A stretch of 45,226 nt of DNA from Planctomycetota bacterium (GTDB lineage: Bacteria; Planctomycetota; PUPC01; DSUN01), in NCBI GenBank assembly GCA_016872875.1, contig VGYW01000008.1:1-45226 (forward strand), read 5' to 3'. The notes beneath the pieces are model-generated. The model did no database searches and was not told the origin of the DNA. It saw only the letters and a program-made list of their open reading frames with translations. Made by a program: the position numbers and the translations under genes. Below, one piece after another: positions 37,846 through 45,090 of this stretch (its first letter is position 1; every line of letters begins with the position of its first letter).

Positions 37846-38787
37846 TCACGGCTCCAACTGCTCGTACACCATGGCCTCGGCGGGGGCTCCTGTGACGATC
37901 TTGCCGGTCTTCGGGTCCATGACCTGTTTTCCCGGATTGAACCACTTCGTCTTGCTCTGGATGGCGATGCCCTTGCCGTACCGCTTCTGGATGAACTGGG
38001 CCCAGTCGCGGTACAGGTAGTGCTGGTCGGGCCGCAGGATGGTGTCCTGGCCGGTGATGCCGACCACGCGGTAGCTGTAGACCGGGTCGAGGACGTAGGT
38101 CGGCTTCTTCTCCCCGATGGCTCGGACGCCTGTGGCGTCGTGTCCCTTTCCCGAGCGGGCGACCTTCTTCTTGTCGCCTTTGTCCACGATTGCGCTCACG
38201 AGGAGGTGGACGAACTCGAACTTCCGCAACGGGATGCCCATCCTGTCGCGGATGCCCCGCCATTCAGGGTTCTCGCCGCAGAGGATGCCGGTGATCGCGC
38301 TGCACTCGGGGATGCGGTTCGGGTCGTAGTAGCCCTTGGGGTGGTTTTCGAACTCGGGGTTGAAGTCCTTGGGGAGCTTGGATTGGTCGTAAGCCTTCGA
38401 GTTGGCCTCGTTGACGATGGCCTTGTAGGCGCCGAGGATCTGGACGTACTCGCCGCTGGCGGCGATCCAGCTCAGGCGGTCGTAGTTCACCAACTGCCCC
38501 GCGGCCCTGTGCTCGGCCATGTTGATGGAGACGTTCACGCCCGACCCGTCGGAGAGGGTAACCCAGGCCCAAAGGGTGTAGTCGCTGCCGCGGTCGTGAA
38601 CGTCCCCCCAGCGCACCTTGTCGGTATAGTAGGGGTCCGGGGGGAGAGTTTGCGACGCGTCGGTGCCCATGGGGCCCTGAGCACGCTTGTTCCCGGTTCC
38701 AGTAGGAGTCCAGGCGCCGCCGGTCGTGCCTTTTACGAGGGTGCCCTTCTCCTTGGTCGTGGGAGGGGGCGGCCCGCCGTTCGACAT
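37846..38787 (-). CDS. Uncharacterised soluble protein
   Basis: A 313-aa protein without signal peptide. The start is the ATG of MSNGGPPPPTTKEKGTLVKG; the first 50 residues are Gly/Pro/Thr-rich and look disordered. The folded part contains WGDVHDRGSDYTLWAWVTLS, DYTLWAWVTLSDGSGVNVSI, PECSAITGILCGENPEWRGI and YRVVGITGQDTILRPDQHYL. I cannot assign a family. It lies between a Tat-exported oxidoreductase (38823-40187) and the large three-repeat protein, all on one strand with gaps of 28-35 bp, so an operon is likely. Confidence 0.55.
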   Translation of the reverse strand: MSNGGPPPPTTKEKGTLVKGTTGGAWTPTGTGNKRAQGPMGTDASQTLPPDPYYTDKVRWGDVHDRGSDYTLWAWVTLSDGSGVNVSINMAEHRAAGQLVNYDRLSWIAASGEYVQILGAYKAIVNEANSKAYDQSKLPKDFNPEFENHPKGYYDPNRIPECSAITGILCGENPEWRGIRDRMGIPLRKFEFVHLLVSAIVDKGDKKKVARSGKGHDATGVRAIGEKKPTYVLDPVYSYRVVGITGQDTILRPDQHYLYRDWAQFIQKRYGKGIAIQSKTKWFNPGKQVMDPKTGKIVTGAPAEAMVYEQLEP

Positions 38788-38822
38788 GGTGGTTCTCCGA
38801 TCGCTTCCTCCCGTGTCTGGCC

Positions 38823-40187
38823 TCAGAGCCCCTCGGCCTCCCAGCCCTTGCGGTAGGTGCGGCGGAGGAGTTTTTGGGCATCGGCGTTGTTCGGGACCTT
38901 CAGGCTCGCGGCGTCCCACTCGAGGAGGGTGTTGGGCACGCGGATGGCCACGGTGCCCAGCAGGATGGCCTCGGCCATCGGGCCGACCTGGATGAAGTGG
39001 CTCTCGGTCGGTTCGCCGCCGAGGCAGGCGCTCACGAAGTGCTGGTAGTGGTCGCGGCCGGGGAGCTTGGGGCGCTCGATCTTGGCGAACTTCTCTTTCG
39101 GGAAGAGCTGTGGGCCGGAGCCGTGCTGGACGAGGAGCGTCCCTTCGGTGCCGATGACCATCGCCGATTCGGCAGGGTAGCCCGGCTTGCCGGCCTCGAA
39201 GCCGGCGAGCTTCTGCACGTCGTCGGGCGGGTAGAACTCGCCGTCGAACCATTCAAGGGTGAGGTCGCCATCGGTCGCCTCGCTGGCGGGGAAGACCCAG
39301 GTGATGTGGTCGCCCTGGGGCCAGGTGTCGGCACGCCGCTCGGGGCTTTCGAGCCAGGATTTCTGGACCTCGGCGATGACGGTCTTGGGGGCGGTGAGGC
39401 GGAGGCCCTTCCAGACGGCGTCGAAGATGTGGCAGCCGATGTCGCCCGACCACCCCGTGCCGAAGTCCTGCCAGGCGCGCCAGCGGGTGGGGTGGTAGAT
39501 GCCGCCGCCGGCGTAGGGCCGCTCGGGCGCGGTGCCGAGCCAGAGGTCCCAGCTCAGGTGCGGGGGCACGGGGTCGCCCTTGGGCGGCCTGGGGCCTTTC
39601 AGGCGGTAGTGCTCGATGGCGCCTGGGCGGTTGGAGCACAGGATGGCGCGCTTGGCCTTCCCGATGACGCCCTGGCGGAGGAAGGCCACGGCCATGCGGT
39701 CGCCGATGCCGCTCGCGGCCTGGGTGCCGAGCTGGGTGGTGACGCCGGCGGCCTTGGCCGCGGCCGCCACCTGGCGGCTCTCGTACACGTCGTGCGTCAG
39801 CGGCTTCTGGCAGTAAACGTGTTTCTTCATCCGCAGCGCGGCCATCGTGGCGGGGGCGTGCGTGTGGTCGGGCGTCGAGACGTTCACGGAGTCGATCTTG
39901 TCGCCCTCCTTGGCGAGCATCTCGCGCCAGTCGGCGTAGGTGCGGGCGTCGGGGAAGCGTTTGGCCGCGCCCTTCAGCGTGTTGGCGTCAACGTCGCACA
40001 GGGCGACGATCTGCGCCTTTGGGTGGCTCTTGATTGCGCCCAGGTCGCCTCCGCCCATGCCGCCCGAGCCTATGGCCGCGTGGCAGAGCCTGTCGTTGGC
40101 CCCGAACACGTTGCGGGGCAGGATCGTGGCTGCCAGGCCGGCCGACGTGCCTGCGAGGAAGGAACGGCGAGAGAGACGGAGCGCCAT
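38823..40187 (-). CDS. Tat-exported Gfo/Idh/MocA-family oxidoreductase
   Basis: A 454-aa periplasmic dehydrogenase. The ATG is preceded by AAAGGAG and opens a twin-arginine leader (LRLSRRSFLAGTSAGLAATI). The Rossmann text is CHAAIGSGGMGGGDLGAIKS and IVALCDVDANTLKGAAKRF. The family signature is HVYCQKPLTHDVYESRQVAA, with Gln replacing the Glu of EKP, which is common in exported family members of PVC bacteria. TGWSGDIGCHIFDAVWKGLR supplies the active-site region. It should oxidise or reduce a bound sugar with NAD(P) co-exported in the folded state. It starts an apparent operon with two uncharacterised genes. The broken gene at 29361-30003 is a relative. Confidence 0.9.
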   Translation of the reverse strand: MALRLSRRSFLAGTSAGLAATILPRNVFGANDRLCHAAIGSGGMGGGDLGAIKSHPKAQIVALCDVDANTLKGAAKRFPDARTYADWREMLAKEGDKIDSVNVSTPDHTHAPATMAALRMKKHVYCQKPLTHDVYESRQVAAAAKAAGVTTQLGTQAASGIGDRMAVAFLRQGVIGKAKRAILCSNRPGAIEHYRLKGPRPPKGDPVPPHLSWDLWLGTAPERPYAGGGIYHPTRWRAWQDFGTGWSGDIGCHIFDAVWKGLRLTAPKTVIAEVQKSWLESPERRADTWPQGDHITWVFPASEATDGDLTLEWFDGEFYPPDDVQKLAGFEAGKPGYPAESAMVIGTEGTLLVQHGSGPQLFPKEKFAKIERPKLPGRDHYQHFVSACLGGEPTESHFIQVGPMAEAILLGTVAIRVPNTLLEWDAASLKVPNNADAQKLLRRTYRKGWEAEGL

Positions 40188-40199
40188 CGCAGTCTCCTT

Positions 40200-40634
40200 T
40201 CAGGGGAGAACGGGTTGCAGGTCTTCCACCCAGACAAGGTACTTGGCAAAGGGGGTCAAGCTCACGGCACTATAGAACTTGCGGTCTGCCGTGGCAACGC
40301 GGCCGTCGAGGGCTATTGCGAGAGCAAGGTAGAGGCAATCGTACACGCTGCGCGCGACCTGATTCGCAAGCTCAAAGGCGGAATCGCGGAGCACGTGAAA
40401 GGGGGCATATAGCAGCGGGAGATCGCGGAGTTCGGCTCTAGCGGCGTCGGCATCTTCCCGGGAAAGATCCTTGCGCCGAACACGCTTCCAGAACACGTTG
40501 TCGAGTTCCAGGACAAGGAAATCCGGCGCGAAGAGCAGGTCTTTGTAGAACAGCAGCCGCCTGGCAGGTTCCGCGAACTCCTCGTCGAGAAACCATTTCG
40601 CGACGACGCTGGCATCCAGGATGAGAGGCTTCAC
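40200..40634 (-). CDS. PIN-domain ribonuclease toxin (VapC-type)
   Basis: A 144-aa toxin with all four acidic positions of the PIN active site: Asp7 (LILDASVVAKWF), Glu43 (LVLELDNVFWKR), Asp99 (SVYDCLYLALA) and Asp117 (VATADRKFYSAV). The fold should cleave RNA in a magnesium-dependent way. Its ATG overlaps the stop of the antitoxin (ATGA). It ends 12 bp before the oxidoreductase gene start, on the same strand; whether transcripts run on is not clear. Confidence 0.92.
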   Translation of the reverse strand: MKPLILDASVVAKWFLDEEFAEPARRLLFYKDLLFAPDFLVLELDNVFWKRVRRKDLSREDADAARAELRDLPLLYAPFHVLRDSAFELANQVARSVYDCLYLALAIALDGRVATADRKFYSAVSLTPFAKYLVWVEDLQPVLP

Positions 40635-40861
40635 CGGTCACGGTCCTCGCGAATCAGGTCGGCGCTATCAGAGAAGCGCCGGCCGCCGAAACGCCTCCGG
40701 AACGCGTCAAGCCTCTTGCGCATTGTCTGCATGTCGAGCAGGGACGCCTGCTCCAAGATCAGCTTCGCTTCGGCCTGGAGCGAACGCCCCTCCTGCCGGG
40801 CGCGGGCCTTGAGCCTCTCAACCGCCACATCGTCCAGGTCTCGAACAAGAATCTGTGCCAT
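40631..40861 (-). CDS. FitA/VapB-like ribbon-helix-helix antitoxin
   Basis: A 76-aa antitoxin. The start is the ATG of AQILVRDLDDVAVERLKARA, a ribbon-helix-helix with RQEGRSLQAEAKLILEQASL, followed by a basic, helix-breaking tail (RLDAFRRRFGGRRFSDSADL) that should occupy the PIN active site. It should bind the operator of its own promoter. Coupled to vapC by a 4-bp overlap. Confidence 0.9.
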   Translation of the reverse strand: MAQILVRDLDDVAVERLKARARQEGRSLQAEAKLILEQASLLDMQTMRKRLDAFRRRFGGRRFSDSADLIREDRDR

Positions 40862-40889
40862 GTAAGATCTCCTTGGCGTCGCCAGCGTC

Positions 40890-40917
40890 ATGGTAGCGCT
40901 CGCCAAGGGGCTGTCAA
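40890..40917 (-). promoter_or_regulatory. Promoter of the vapBC-type operon
   Basis: Minus strand TTGACA (40917-40912), 16-bp spacer, TACCAT (40895-40890), about 30 bp from the antitoxin ATG. Confidence 0.6.
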
Positions 40918-41153
40918 GCGTGAATGGTGCCCGGGGGATGGCCGCCAGCAATGGTGGAAGAGCGCCGCGGGGAAAAGAGGCGCGCTGTCACTTGCCGGAA
41001 ACAAAAGACAGCGGGCGTCTTTCCCCCGTCCGTAAGGGACGAACCACATAAGAACTGCGCCATGGCATTCTCCCTAATGAGCTGGTAGCGCCAAGTTCAC
41101 AGCAAGCGAGTATAGCGCGAGCGGCGGGTATTGCAAGGCCCGTACAGCGAAAA

Positions 41154-41181
41154 CCGGCGGGCGCGATCGCGCGCCCGCCGG
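41154..41181 (-). terminator. Rho-independent terminator of the membrane-protein gene
   Basis: A perfect 12-bp stem, CCGGCGGGCGCG and its complement around ATCG. On the minus strand it is followed by TTTTCGC, giving a short T-run 63 bp after the stop codon of 41244-41648. Confidence 0.7.
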
Positions 41182-41243
41182 CCGGTGTGTGTCCTGGCGG
41201 GTCCGGGGCACCCGCTCCATCCGAGAGCAAGGGAGCTGGCCCG

Positions 41244-41648
41244 CTACTCCTTCTTCGACGACTCCTTGGGGGGCGTGCTCTCCGCCGCCGCCCCGGCAGG
41301 GACGGACAGGGTCACAGCGCCCGAAGCATCGAAGAACCTCAGGCAGGGAGCGCCATTCTCAAAGCCAAGCTCTGCGCGCCTGACTGACTTCTGCTCCTTC
41401 TTCCCCTTGGGGTCGGTGGTCGTGACCACTTCGACCAGGGTGAAGCGGCTTGCCCCCACCGGGCGGGCCGCCGTGCCCGTCTGGCCTTCGGCAGTCGCGG
41501 TCGCCTGCTCGCGGACCTGGATACCGAGAATCACCAGCGCGATGGCGAACACGACGGCCACCAGGGCCAGCGCCACCCGAAGCATGCCGATCCCTTTTTC
41601 GAGTTTCGCCAGCCTCTCCTCCGCGCTTTTTGCACCCTCTGACGGCAT
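41244..41648 (-). CDS. Single-span membrane protein of unknown function
   Basis: A 134-aa protein. The ATG of MPSEGAKSAEERLAKLEKGI has AGGAGGAAG 6 bp upstream. A short amphipathic helix with heptad character (1-20) is followed by one membrane span (MLRVALALVAVVFAIALVIL, about 21-40) and a periplasmic or cytoplasmic beta domain with VGASRFTLVEVVTTTDPKGK, ELGFENGAPCLRFFDASGAV. The C-terminus is Pro/Ser/Lys-rich. It stands alone with its own strong promoter and terminator. I do not recognise a family. Confidence 0.7.
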   Translation of the reverse strand: MPSEGAKSAEERLAKLEKGIGMLRVALALVAVVFAIALVILGIQVREQATATAEGQTGTAARPVGASRFTLVEVVTTTDPKGKKEQKSVRRAELGFENGAPCLRFFDASGAVTLSVPAGAAAESTPPKESSKKE

Positions 41649-41707
41649 GACCGCTTCCTCCTGTGAAAGGAGCCGTTGGGCACACCCGCCACCCACACGC
41701 GCGCACT

Positions 41708-41735
41708 ATTGTAGCCGTGCGGGACTTCTTGTCAA
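41708..41735 (-). promoter_or_regulatory. Promoter of the single-span membrane protein
   Basis: Minus strand TTGACA (41735-41730), 16-bp spacer, TACAAT (41713-41708). Only one mismatch to consensus. It lies in the 109-bp gap after ilvC. Confidence 0.7.
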
Positions 41736-41757
41736 GCCCGTTCTGCGTTCTCTCCGC

Positions 41758-42858
41758 TCAGACCTCCCGGCCGCCCGTGCCGCGGGCCTTGGCCGCCCCG
41801 CGCTTCGCCGCCTCCTTCGGACGCAGCGAGCGCACGGCCTTGCCGACGGCCCAGATCTCCTTGTTGCCGAGGGCCTCGAGCTCCTTGTGGAGCACCTCCT
41901 GGTAGTCGGGCCGGCCCAGGCACTTGATCACCCGCCGCGTCTCCGTGCCGTTCTTCACGCTCTCGTAGAGCTGCCGGAAGAGCGGGGCGACGGCGCGCTT
42001 GAACTTCGGCGCCCAGTCGAGCGCCCCACGCTGCGCCGTGGACGAGCAGTTCGCGTACATCCACTCCATTCCGTTCTCGTCCACCAGGCGGATGAGGCTC
42101 TGGGTGAGCTCCTCCACCGTCTCGTTGAACGCCTCGGAGGGGTCGTGGCCGCGGCGGCGCAGTTCGTCGTACTGGGCCTCCATCACGCCGGCAAGCGCGC
42201 CCATGAGGATGCCGCGCTCGCCCGTGAGGTCGCTGTAGACCTCCTTCTTGAACGTGGTGGGGAAGAGGAAGCCCGAGCCGATGGCGATGCCGAGCGCCAG
42301 CACCCGCTCGCGGGCGCGCCCGGTCGCGTCCTGCTCGATTGCGAAGCTGGAATTGATCCCTGCGCCGCTGAGGAAGTTCCTCCGCACGCTGGTCCCCGAG
42401 CCCTTCGGGGCCACGAGGATCACGTCTATGTCCTTCGGCGGCACCACGCCCGTCTGGTCCTTGTACGTGATCCCGAAGCCGTGGCTGAAGTAGAGCGCCT
42501 TGCCCGCCGTGAGGTGCGGCTTGATGACGGGCCAGACCTTCGGCATCGCGGCGTCGCTCACCAGGAACTTCACAATCGTCCCCTTCGCCACCGCCTCCTC
42601 GATGCCAAACAGGTCCTTCCCCGGCCGCCAGCCGTCCGCCACCGCGCGGTCCCAGTCCTTCTTGAACTGCGGCGACTGGCCGATGATGACGTTCTTGATC
42701 TTGTTGTCGCGCATGTTCAGGGCCTGGGCCGGGCCTTGGACCCCGTAGCCGATGATCGCGATGGTCTCCCTGGCGAGGATCTCCCGCGCCTTGGCGAGCG
42801 GGAACTCCTCGCGCGTGATGACCTCTTCCCAGACCTCTCCGAACTTGATCTTCGCCAT
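41758..42858 (-). CDS. ilvC: Ketol-acid reductoisomerase
   Basis: A 366-aa enzyme of valine, leucine and isoleucine synthesis that isomerises and reduces acetohydroxy acids with NAD(P)H and magnesium. The nucleotide motif is AIIGYGVQGPAQALNMRDN (from about residue 33); the Val-Gln-Gly-Pro form resembles the fungal/Bacteroidota branch rather than the enterobacterial one. Later motifs include YFSHGFGITYKDQTGVVPPK, VILVAPKGSGTSVRRNFLSG, AIEQDATGRARERVLALGIA and the metal-site DLTGERGILMGALAG, EAFNETVEELTQSLI. The last 20 residues are a basic, low-complexity tail. It is not linked to ilvBN or leuA here. Its promoter is at 42925-42953. Confidence 0.96.
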   Translation of the reverse strand: MAKIKFGEVWEEVITREEFPLAKAREILARETIAIIGYGVQGPAQALNMRDNKIKNVIIGQSPQFKKDWDRAVADGWRPGKDLFGIEEAVAKGTIVKFLVSDAAMPKVWPVIKPHLTAGKALYFSHGFGITYKDQTGVVPPKDIDVILVAPKGSGTSVRRNFLSGAGINSSFAIEQDATGRARERVLALGIAIGSGFLFPTTFKKEVYSDLTGERGILMGALAGVMEAQYDELRRRGHDPSEAFNETVEELTQSLIRLVDENGMEWMYANCSSTAQRGALDWAPKFKRAVAPLFRQLYESVKNGTETRRVIKCLGRPDYQEVLHKELEALGNKEIWAVGKAVRSLRPKEAAKRGAAKARGTGGREV

Positions 42859-42924
42859 TCTGGCCTCCTATGCCTTTGGCAGCAGCCAAGAGCTGCTCGG
42901 CCCCATCGCGGCTCAAGGCGCACT

Positions 42925-42953
42925 CTTATACCACAATCCACGTTAGCCGTCAA
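42925..42953 (-). promoter_or_regulatory. ilvC promoter
   Basis: Minus strand TTGACG (42953-42948), 17-bp spacer, TATAAG (42930-42925), giving a leader of about 60 nt before the ilvC ATG. No obvious peptide-leader attenuator is seen in that space. Confidence 0.65.
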
Positions 42954-42986
42954 AGGCGTGTTGGGAGCTTCGTCGTGGTGGTGGCA

Positions 42987-43071
42987 GGAAGGGACCTCAG
43001 GGACCAAAGGGACCTAAGGGACCCCAGAGCCCCTTGTCCCTTAGGTCCCTTTGGTCCCTGAGGTCCCTTCC
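42987..43071. repeat. Perfect 36-bp inverted repeat made of 9-bp GGGAC words, locus 3
   Basis: The left arm (42987-43022) contains GGGACCTCA, GGGACCAAA, GGGACCTAA and the start of GGGACCCCA; the right arm (43036-43071) is its exact complement, with a 13-nt loop. The right arm supplies the last codons (EGTSGTKGT) of the 43041-44324 gene. It could serve as the terminator of that gene just before the ilvC promoter. Confidence 0.88.
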
Positions 43072-44324
43072 CCCAGAACCTCGAGCGCCGTAGCTCCCTC
43101 CTTGAGGACGAACGCGGCGAAGGTGTCGCGGCCCTCCACGAGGAAGGTGCCGCTGCGGAAGTCGCGGCGGCTGGCGGCCTGGCGGAGCTCGGCCCCGCCG
43201 ACCTTCACCCCCTTGGCCACCCAATCGGCGAGCTTCAGGGTGAAGTTCTCGGTGGGGAACTTCGTGGTCACTGTCACCTTGTTGTCCGCCACCGCGATGT
43301 CGAAGAGCTGCCTCGCCATCCAGTAGTGGCCGATCTCCGAGTTCTTCATCCAGAGGGTCTTCGACTTGTCGGGATCGTAAGCGTCGAGGCGCTTCTTCAC
43401 GGTCTTGAGCACGCCGAAGCCAAACTCGTCTCCCTCGAAGTAGAAGCCGGGCCAGTGGCCGCACAGGACGCAGGGCAGTTCCTTCTCCAGCACGGCGGGC
43501 AGGCGGCCGCCCTTGAGGTCCTCGGTGATGAAGCGGTCGGGGTCGCCCTTGTCGAAGCCTGTCCACGACCCGAACCAGTCGCCGGCGCAGGACCAGATGC
43601 TTGCGATGGCAATGCCCTTGTCCTTCTGGACGTGCCAGAGGGGGACGCTCGGCGGCTTGCGGTCGTCGAGCCACAGGAAGTAGACTGGGCGGGGGTTGTT
43701 GTTCACGCGGAGCGCCGCGTCAAGGATGGCCTTCGAGTAGGCCTCCTCCTTCCGCTTGCCGAACGCGCCGGGGCTTGTGACCCCTTCGCAAGGGATGCCG
43801 ACGTTCTTGAGGAGCTGCATCGCCGCCGCGATGTAGTCGGTCAGGAGCTCGACGGGCGGGCTGACCCACTCGACCTGCTCCCACTGGGGCGTGAGCTGCC
43901 AGGTCTTGAGGTCAACGACGTGCGAGTGGGTGAGCATTTCGGGCGTGAGGTCGAAGTTCGGCCAGATGGTCTCCTTTGTCAGCTTCAGCCAGTCGGGGAG
44001 CAGGTGGCGGGGGTGCTCGGGGAAGCCCTGGTCAATGCGTCCCTGGCCTGCGGGGAAGGGGATGAATGAGAACTTGCCGCGTATGCCCTGCTCGCCGCAC
44101 CACTCGCCCCACTTCTTCGCGAAGTCCACCGGGATCGTGCGGGAGAGCTTTGGCACCCGCGGGTTGCCCTCCCAACTGGCGGGCGCCAGGTCTGGCCTGT
44201 GCTTCGGCCGCCAGGCCAGCCACTGGTGCATCCAGTAGTAAGTCAGGTTGATCACAGGGCACGAGTCGTCAATGATCAGCGACAGTGGGGTGCGCAGCAG
44301 CGGGTTGCATACGGTGGCATTCAT
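43041..44324 (-). CDS. Uncharacterised protein with polysaccharide-deacetylase-like start
   Basis: A 427-aa protein. The start is the ATG of MNATVCNPLLRTPLSLIIDD; a 13-residue extension upstream is possible. PLSLIIDDSCPVINLTYYWM and GIRGKFSFIPFPAG resemble the first two strands of NodB-like deacetylases (LxIDD then xxFxxxP). LTHSHVVDLKTWQLTPQWEQ supplies a His-x-His-like pair, and GIPCEGVTSPGAFGKRKEEA a third strand. The C-terminal 150 residues form a beta-rich domain (YWMARQLFDIAVADNKVTVT, TENFTLKLADWVAKGVKVG). No signal peptide is visible. The final nine residues derive from the intergenic inverted repeat, so the natural end was probably extended. It may act on an N-acetylated glycan; the assignment is tentative. 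Confidence 0.65.
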   Translation of the reverse strand: MNATVCNPLLRTPLSLIIDDSCPVINLTYYWMHQWLAWRPKHRPDLAPASWEGNPRVPKLSRTIPVDFAKKWGEWCGEQGIRGKFSFIPFPAGQGRIDQGFPEHPRHLLPDWLKLTKETIWPNFDLTPEMLTHSHVVDLKTWQLTPQWEQVEWVSPPVELLTDYIAAAMQLLKNVGIPCEGVTSPGAFGKRKEEAYSKAILDAALRVNNNPRPVYFLWLDDRKPPSVPLWHVQKDKGIAIASIWSCAGDWFGSWTGFDKGDPDRFITEDLKGGRLPAVLEKELPCVLCGHWPGFYFEGDEFGFGVLKTVKKRLDAYDPDKSKTLWMKNSEIGHYWMARQLFDIAVADNKVTVTTKFPTENFTLKLADWVAKGVKVGGAELRQAASRRDFRSGTFLVEGRDTFAAFVLKEGATALEVLGEGTSGTKGT

Positions 44325-44391
44325 GTTCCGGAAGCTCCGAAGAAGGATGTGCCCGCGAAACACGCGAAAGACGCGAAAGGGGCAGAACGGG

Positions 44392-44796
44392 TCAGATCCA
44401 GAGGATCTTCACCTCGCCGGCGAGTTGCTTGAACTCGGGGTCGCCGGTGACAACCTCGGTGTCGCGGAGCTTCGCCAGGGCTGCGGCGAAGCAGTCGCCG
44501 AAGGCTAGCTTGTGCTTGGCCTTGAACCTGGCGGCCTGCTGGGCAAGCTCCCAGTCGGCAGGAACAACCGCCAGCCCCAGGCCCAGGAGCTCCACCACGG
44601 CTGCATCCGCTTTGGCGTCGCCGCGCCTGCGGGAGGTCATGTACCAAACCTCCCCCAGGTTGACCACGCTCACGAACGTAGGCTGCCCTTGCTCAGATGC
44701 ATGGGCAAGCAGGGACTCAACCCTTGCCGCACCAGGCTCATCCTGCACGAAGGCCAGGAGTGCCCAACTATCGAACACCATCGGTTGCACCGGCAT
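44392..44796 (-). CDS. PIN-domain ribonuclease toxin (VapC-type), second module
   Basis: A 134-aa PIN protein with Asp9 (VFDSWALLAFVQDEPG), Glu49 (VVNLGEVWYMT), Asp101 (KLAFGDCFAAALA) and Asp119 (VVTGDPEFKQL): the full acidic set. It should be an RNase controlled by the upstream AbrB-type protein. The ATG follows the antitoxin stop after a single base. It ends 67 bp before the deacetylase-like gene; in between are CGCGAAA word repeats (44357-44380). Confidence 0.92.
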   Translation of the reverse strand: MPVQPMVFDSWALLAFVQDEPGAARVESLLAHASEQGQPTFVSVVNLGEVWYMTSRRRGDAKADAAVVELLGLGLAVVPADWELAQQAARFKAKHKLAFGDCFAAALAKLRDTEVVTGDPEFKQLAGEVKILWI

Positions 44797-44797
44797 C

Positions 44798-45031
44798 TCA
44801 TTCCTCCCGCTCGCGTCGCCGTTCTTCCATAAGGCCCTGGAGCACGCCCGAGCCTTTGAGCATGCCGCGCACCTTCCTGATGGCGTCTCTCGTCACGGGC
44901 CGCAGCACGATCCGCCCCTCCTCCTCGCGGAAGTTGACCCTAGTCCCCGGCTTGATGCCGAACTTGCGGCGCAGGACGGCCGGGATCACGACCTGTCCTT
45001 TCACGCTCGCTGTAGACATCATCGTGCTCAT
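44798..45031 (-). CDS. AbrB/MazE-type antitoxin of the second VapBC-like module
   Basis: A 77-aa protein with the swapped-hairpin DNA-binding fold: STASVKGQVVIPAVLRRKFG, IKPGTRVNFREEEGRIVLRP. The C-terminal half is a charged helix (RKVRGMLKGSGVLQGLMEER) for toxin binding. A GTC/ATG choice near the start is not needed; the ATG of MSTMMSTASV follows AAGGAGC. A candidate promoter lies at 45062-45090. Confidence 0.9.
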   Translation of the reverse strand: MSTMMSTASVKGQVVIPAVLRRKFGIKPGTRVNFREEEGRIVLRPVTRDAIRKVRGMLKGSGVLQGLMEERRREREE

Positions 45032-45061
45032 GGGATGCTCCTTGTCTTACCTTCTGAGAGA

Positions 45062-45090
45062 AGTATACCCGATCTCGCCCAGTAAAACAA
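45062..45090 (-). promoter_or_regulatory. Promoter of the second VapBC-like module
   Basis: Minus strand TTGTTT (45090-45085), 17-bp spacer, TATACT (45067-45062). The remaining bases to the window end (45091-45226) hold no recognisable gene or repeat. Confidence 0.45.

Larger units (their letters stand above)
40862..41243. other. Intergenic region with VapBC promoter and the TM-protein terminator
   Basis: 382 bp without a convincing gene. It holds the vapBC promoter (40890-40917) and the hairpin terminator of the minus-strand membrane-protein gene (41154-41181). Between them I see only low-complexity GC-rich sequence; an 80-codon open frame at 40988-41230 has no start signal or family character. 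Confidence 0.6.

Noticed and set aside
40988..41230. 80-codon open frame between vapB and the membrane-protein gene
   Set aside because: No ribosome-binding site, no family pattern, and it overlaps the terminator hairpin.
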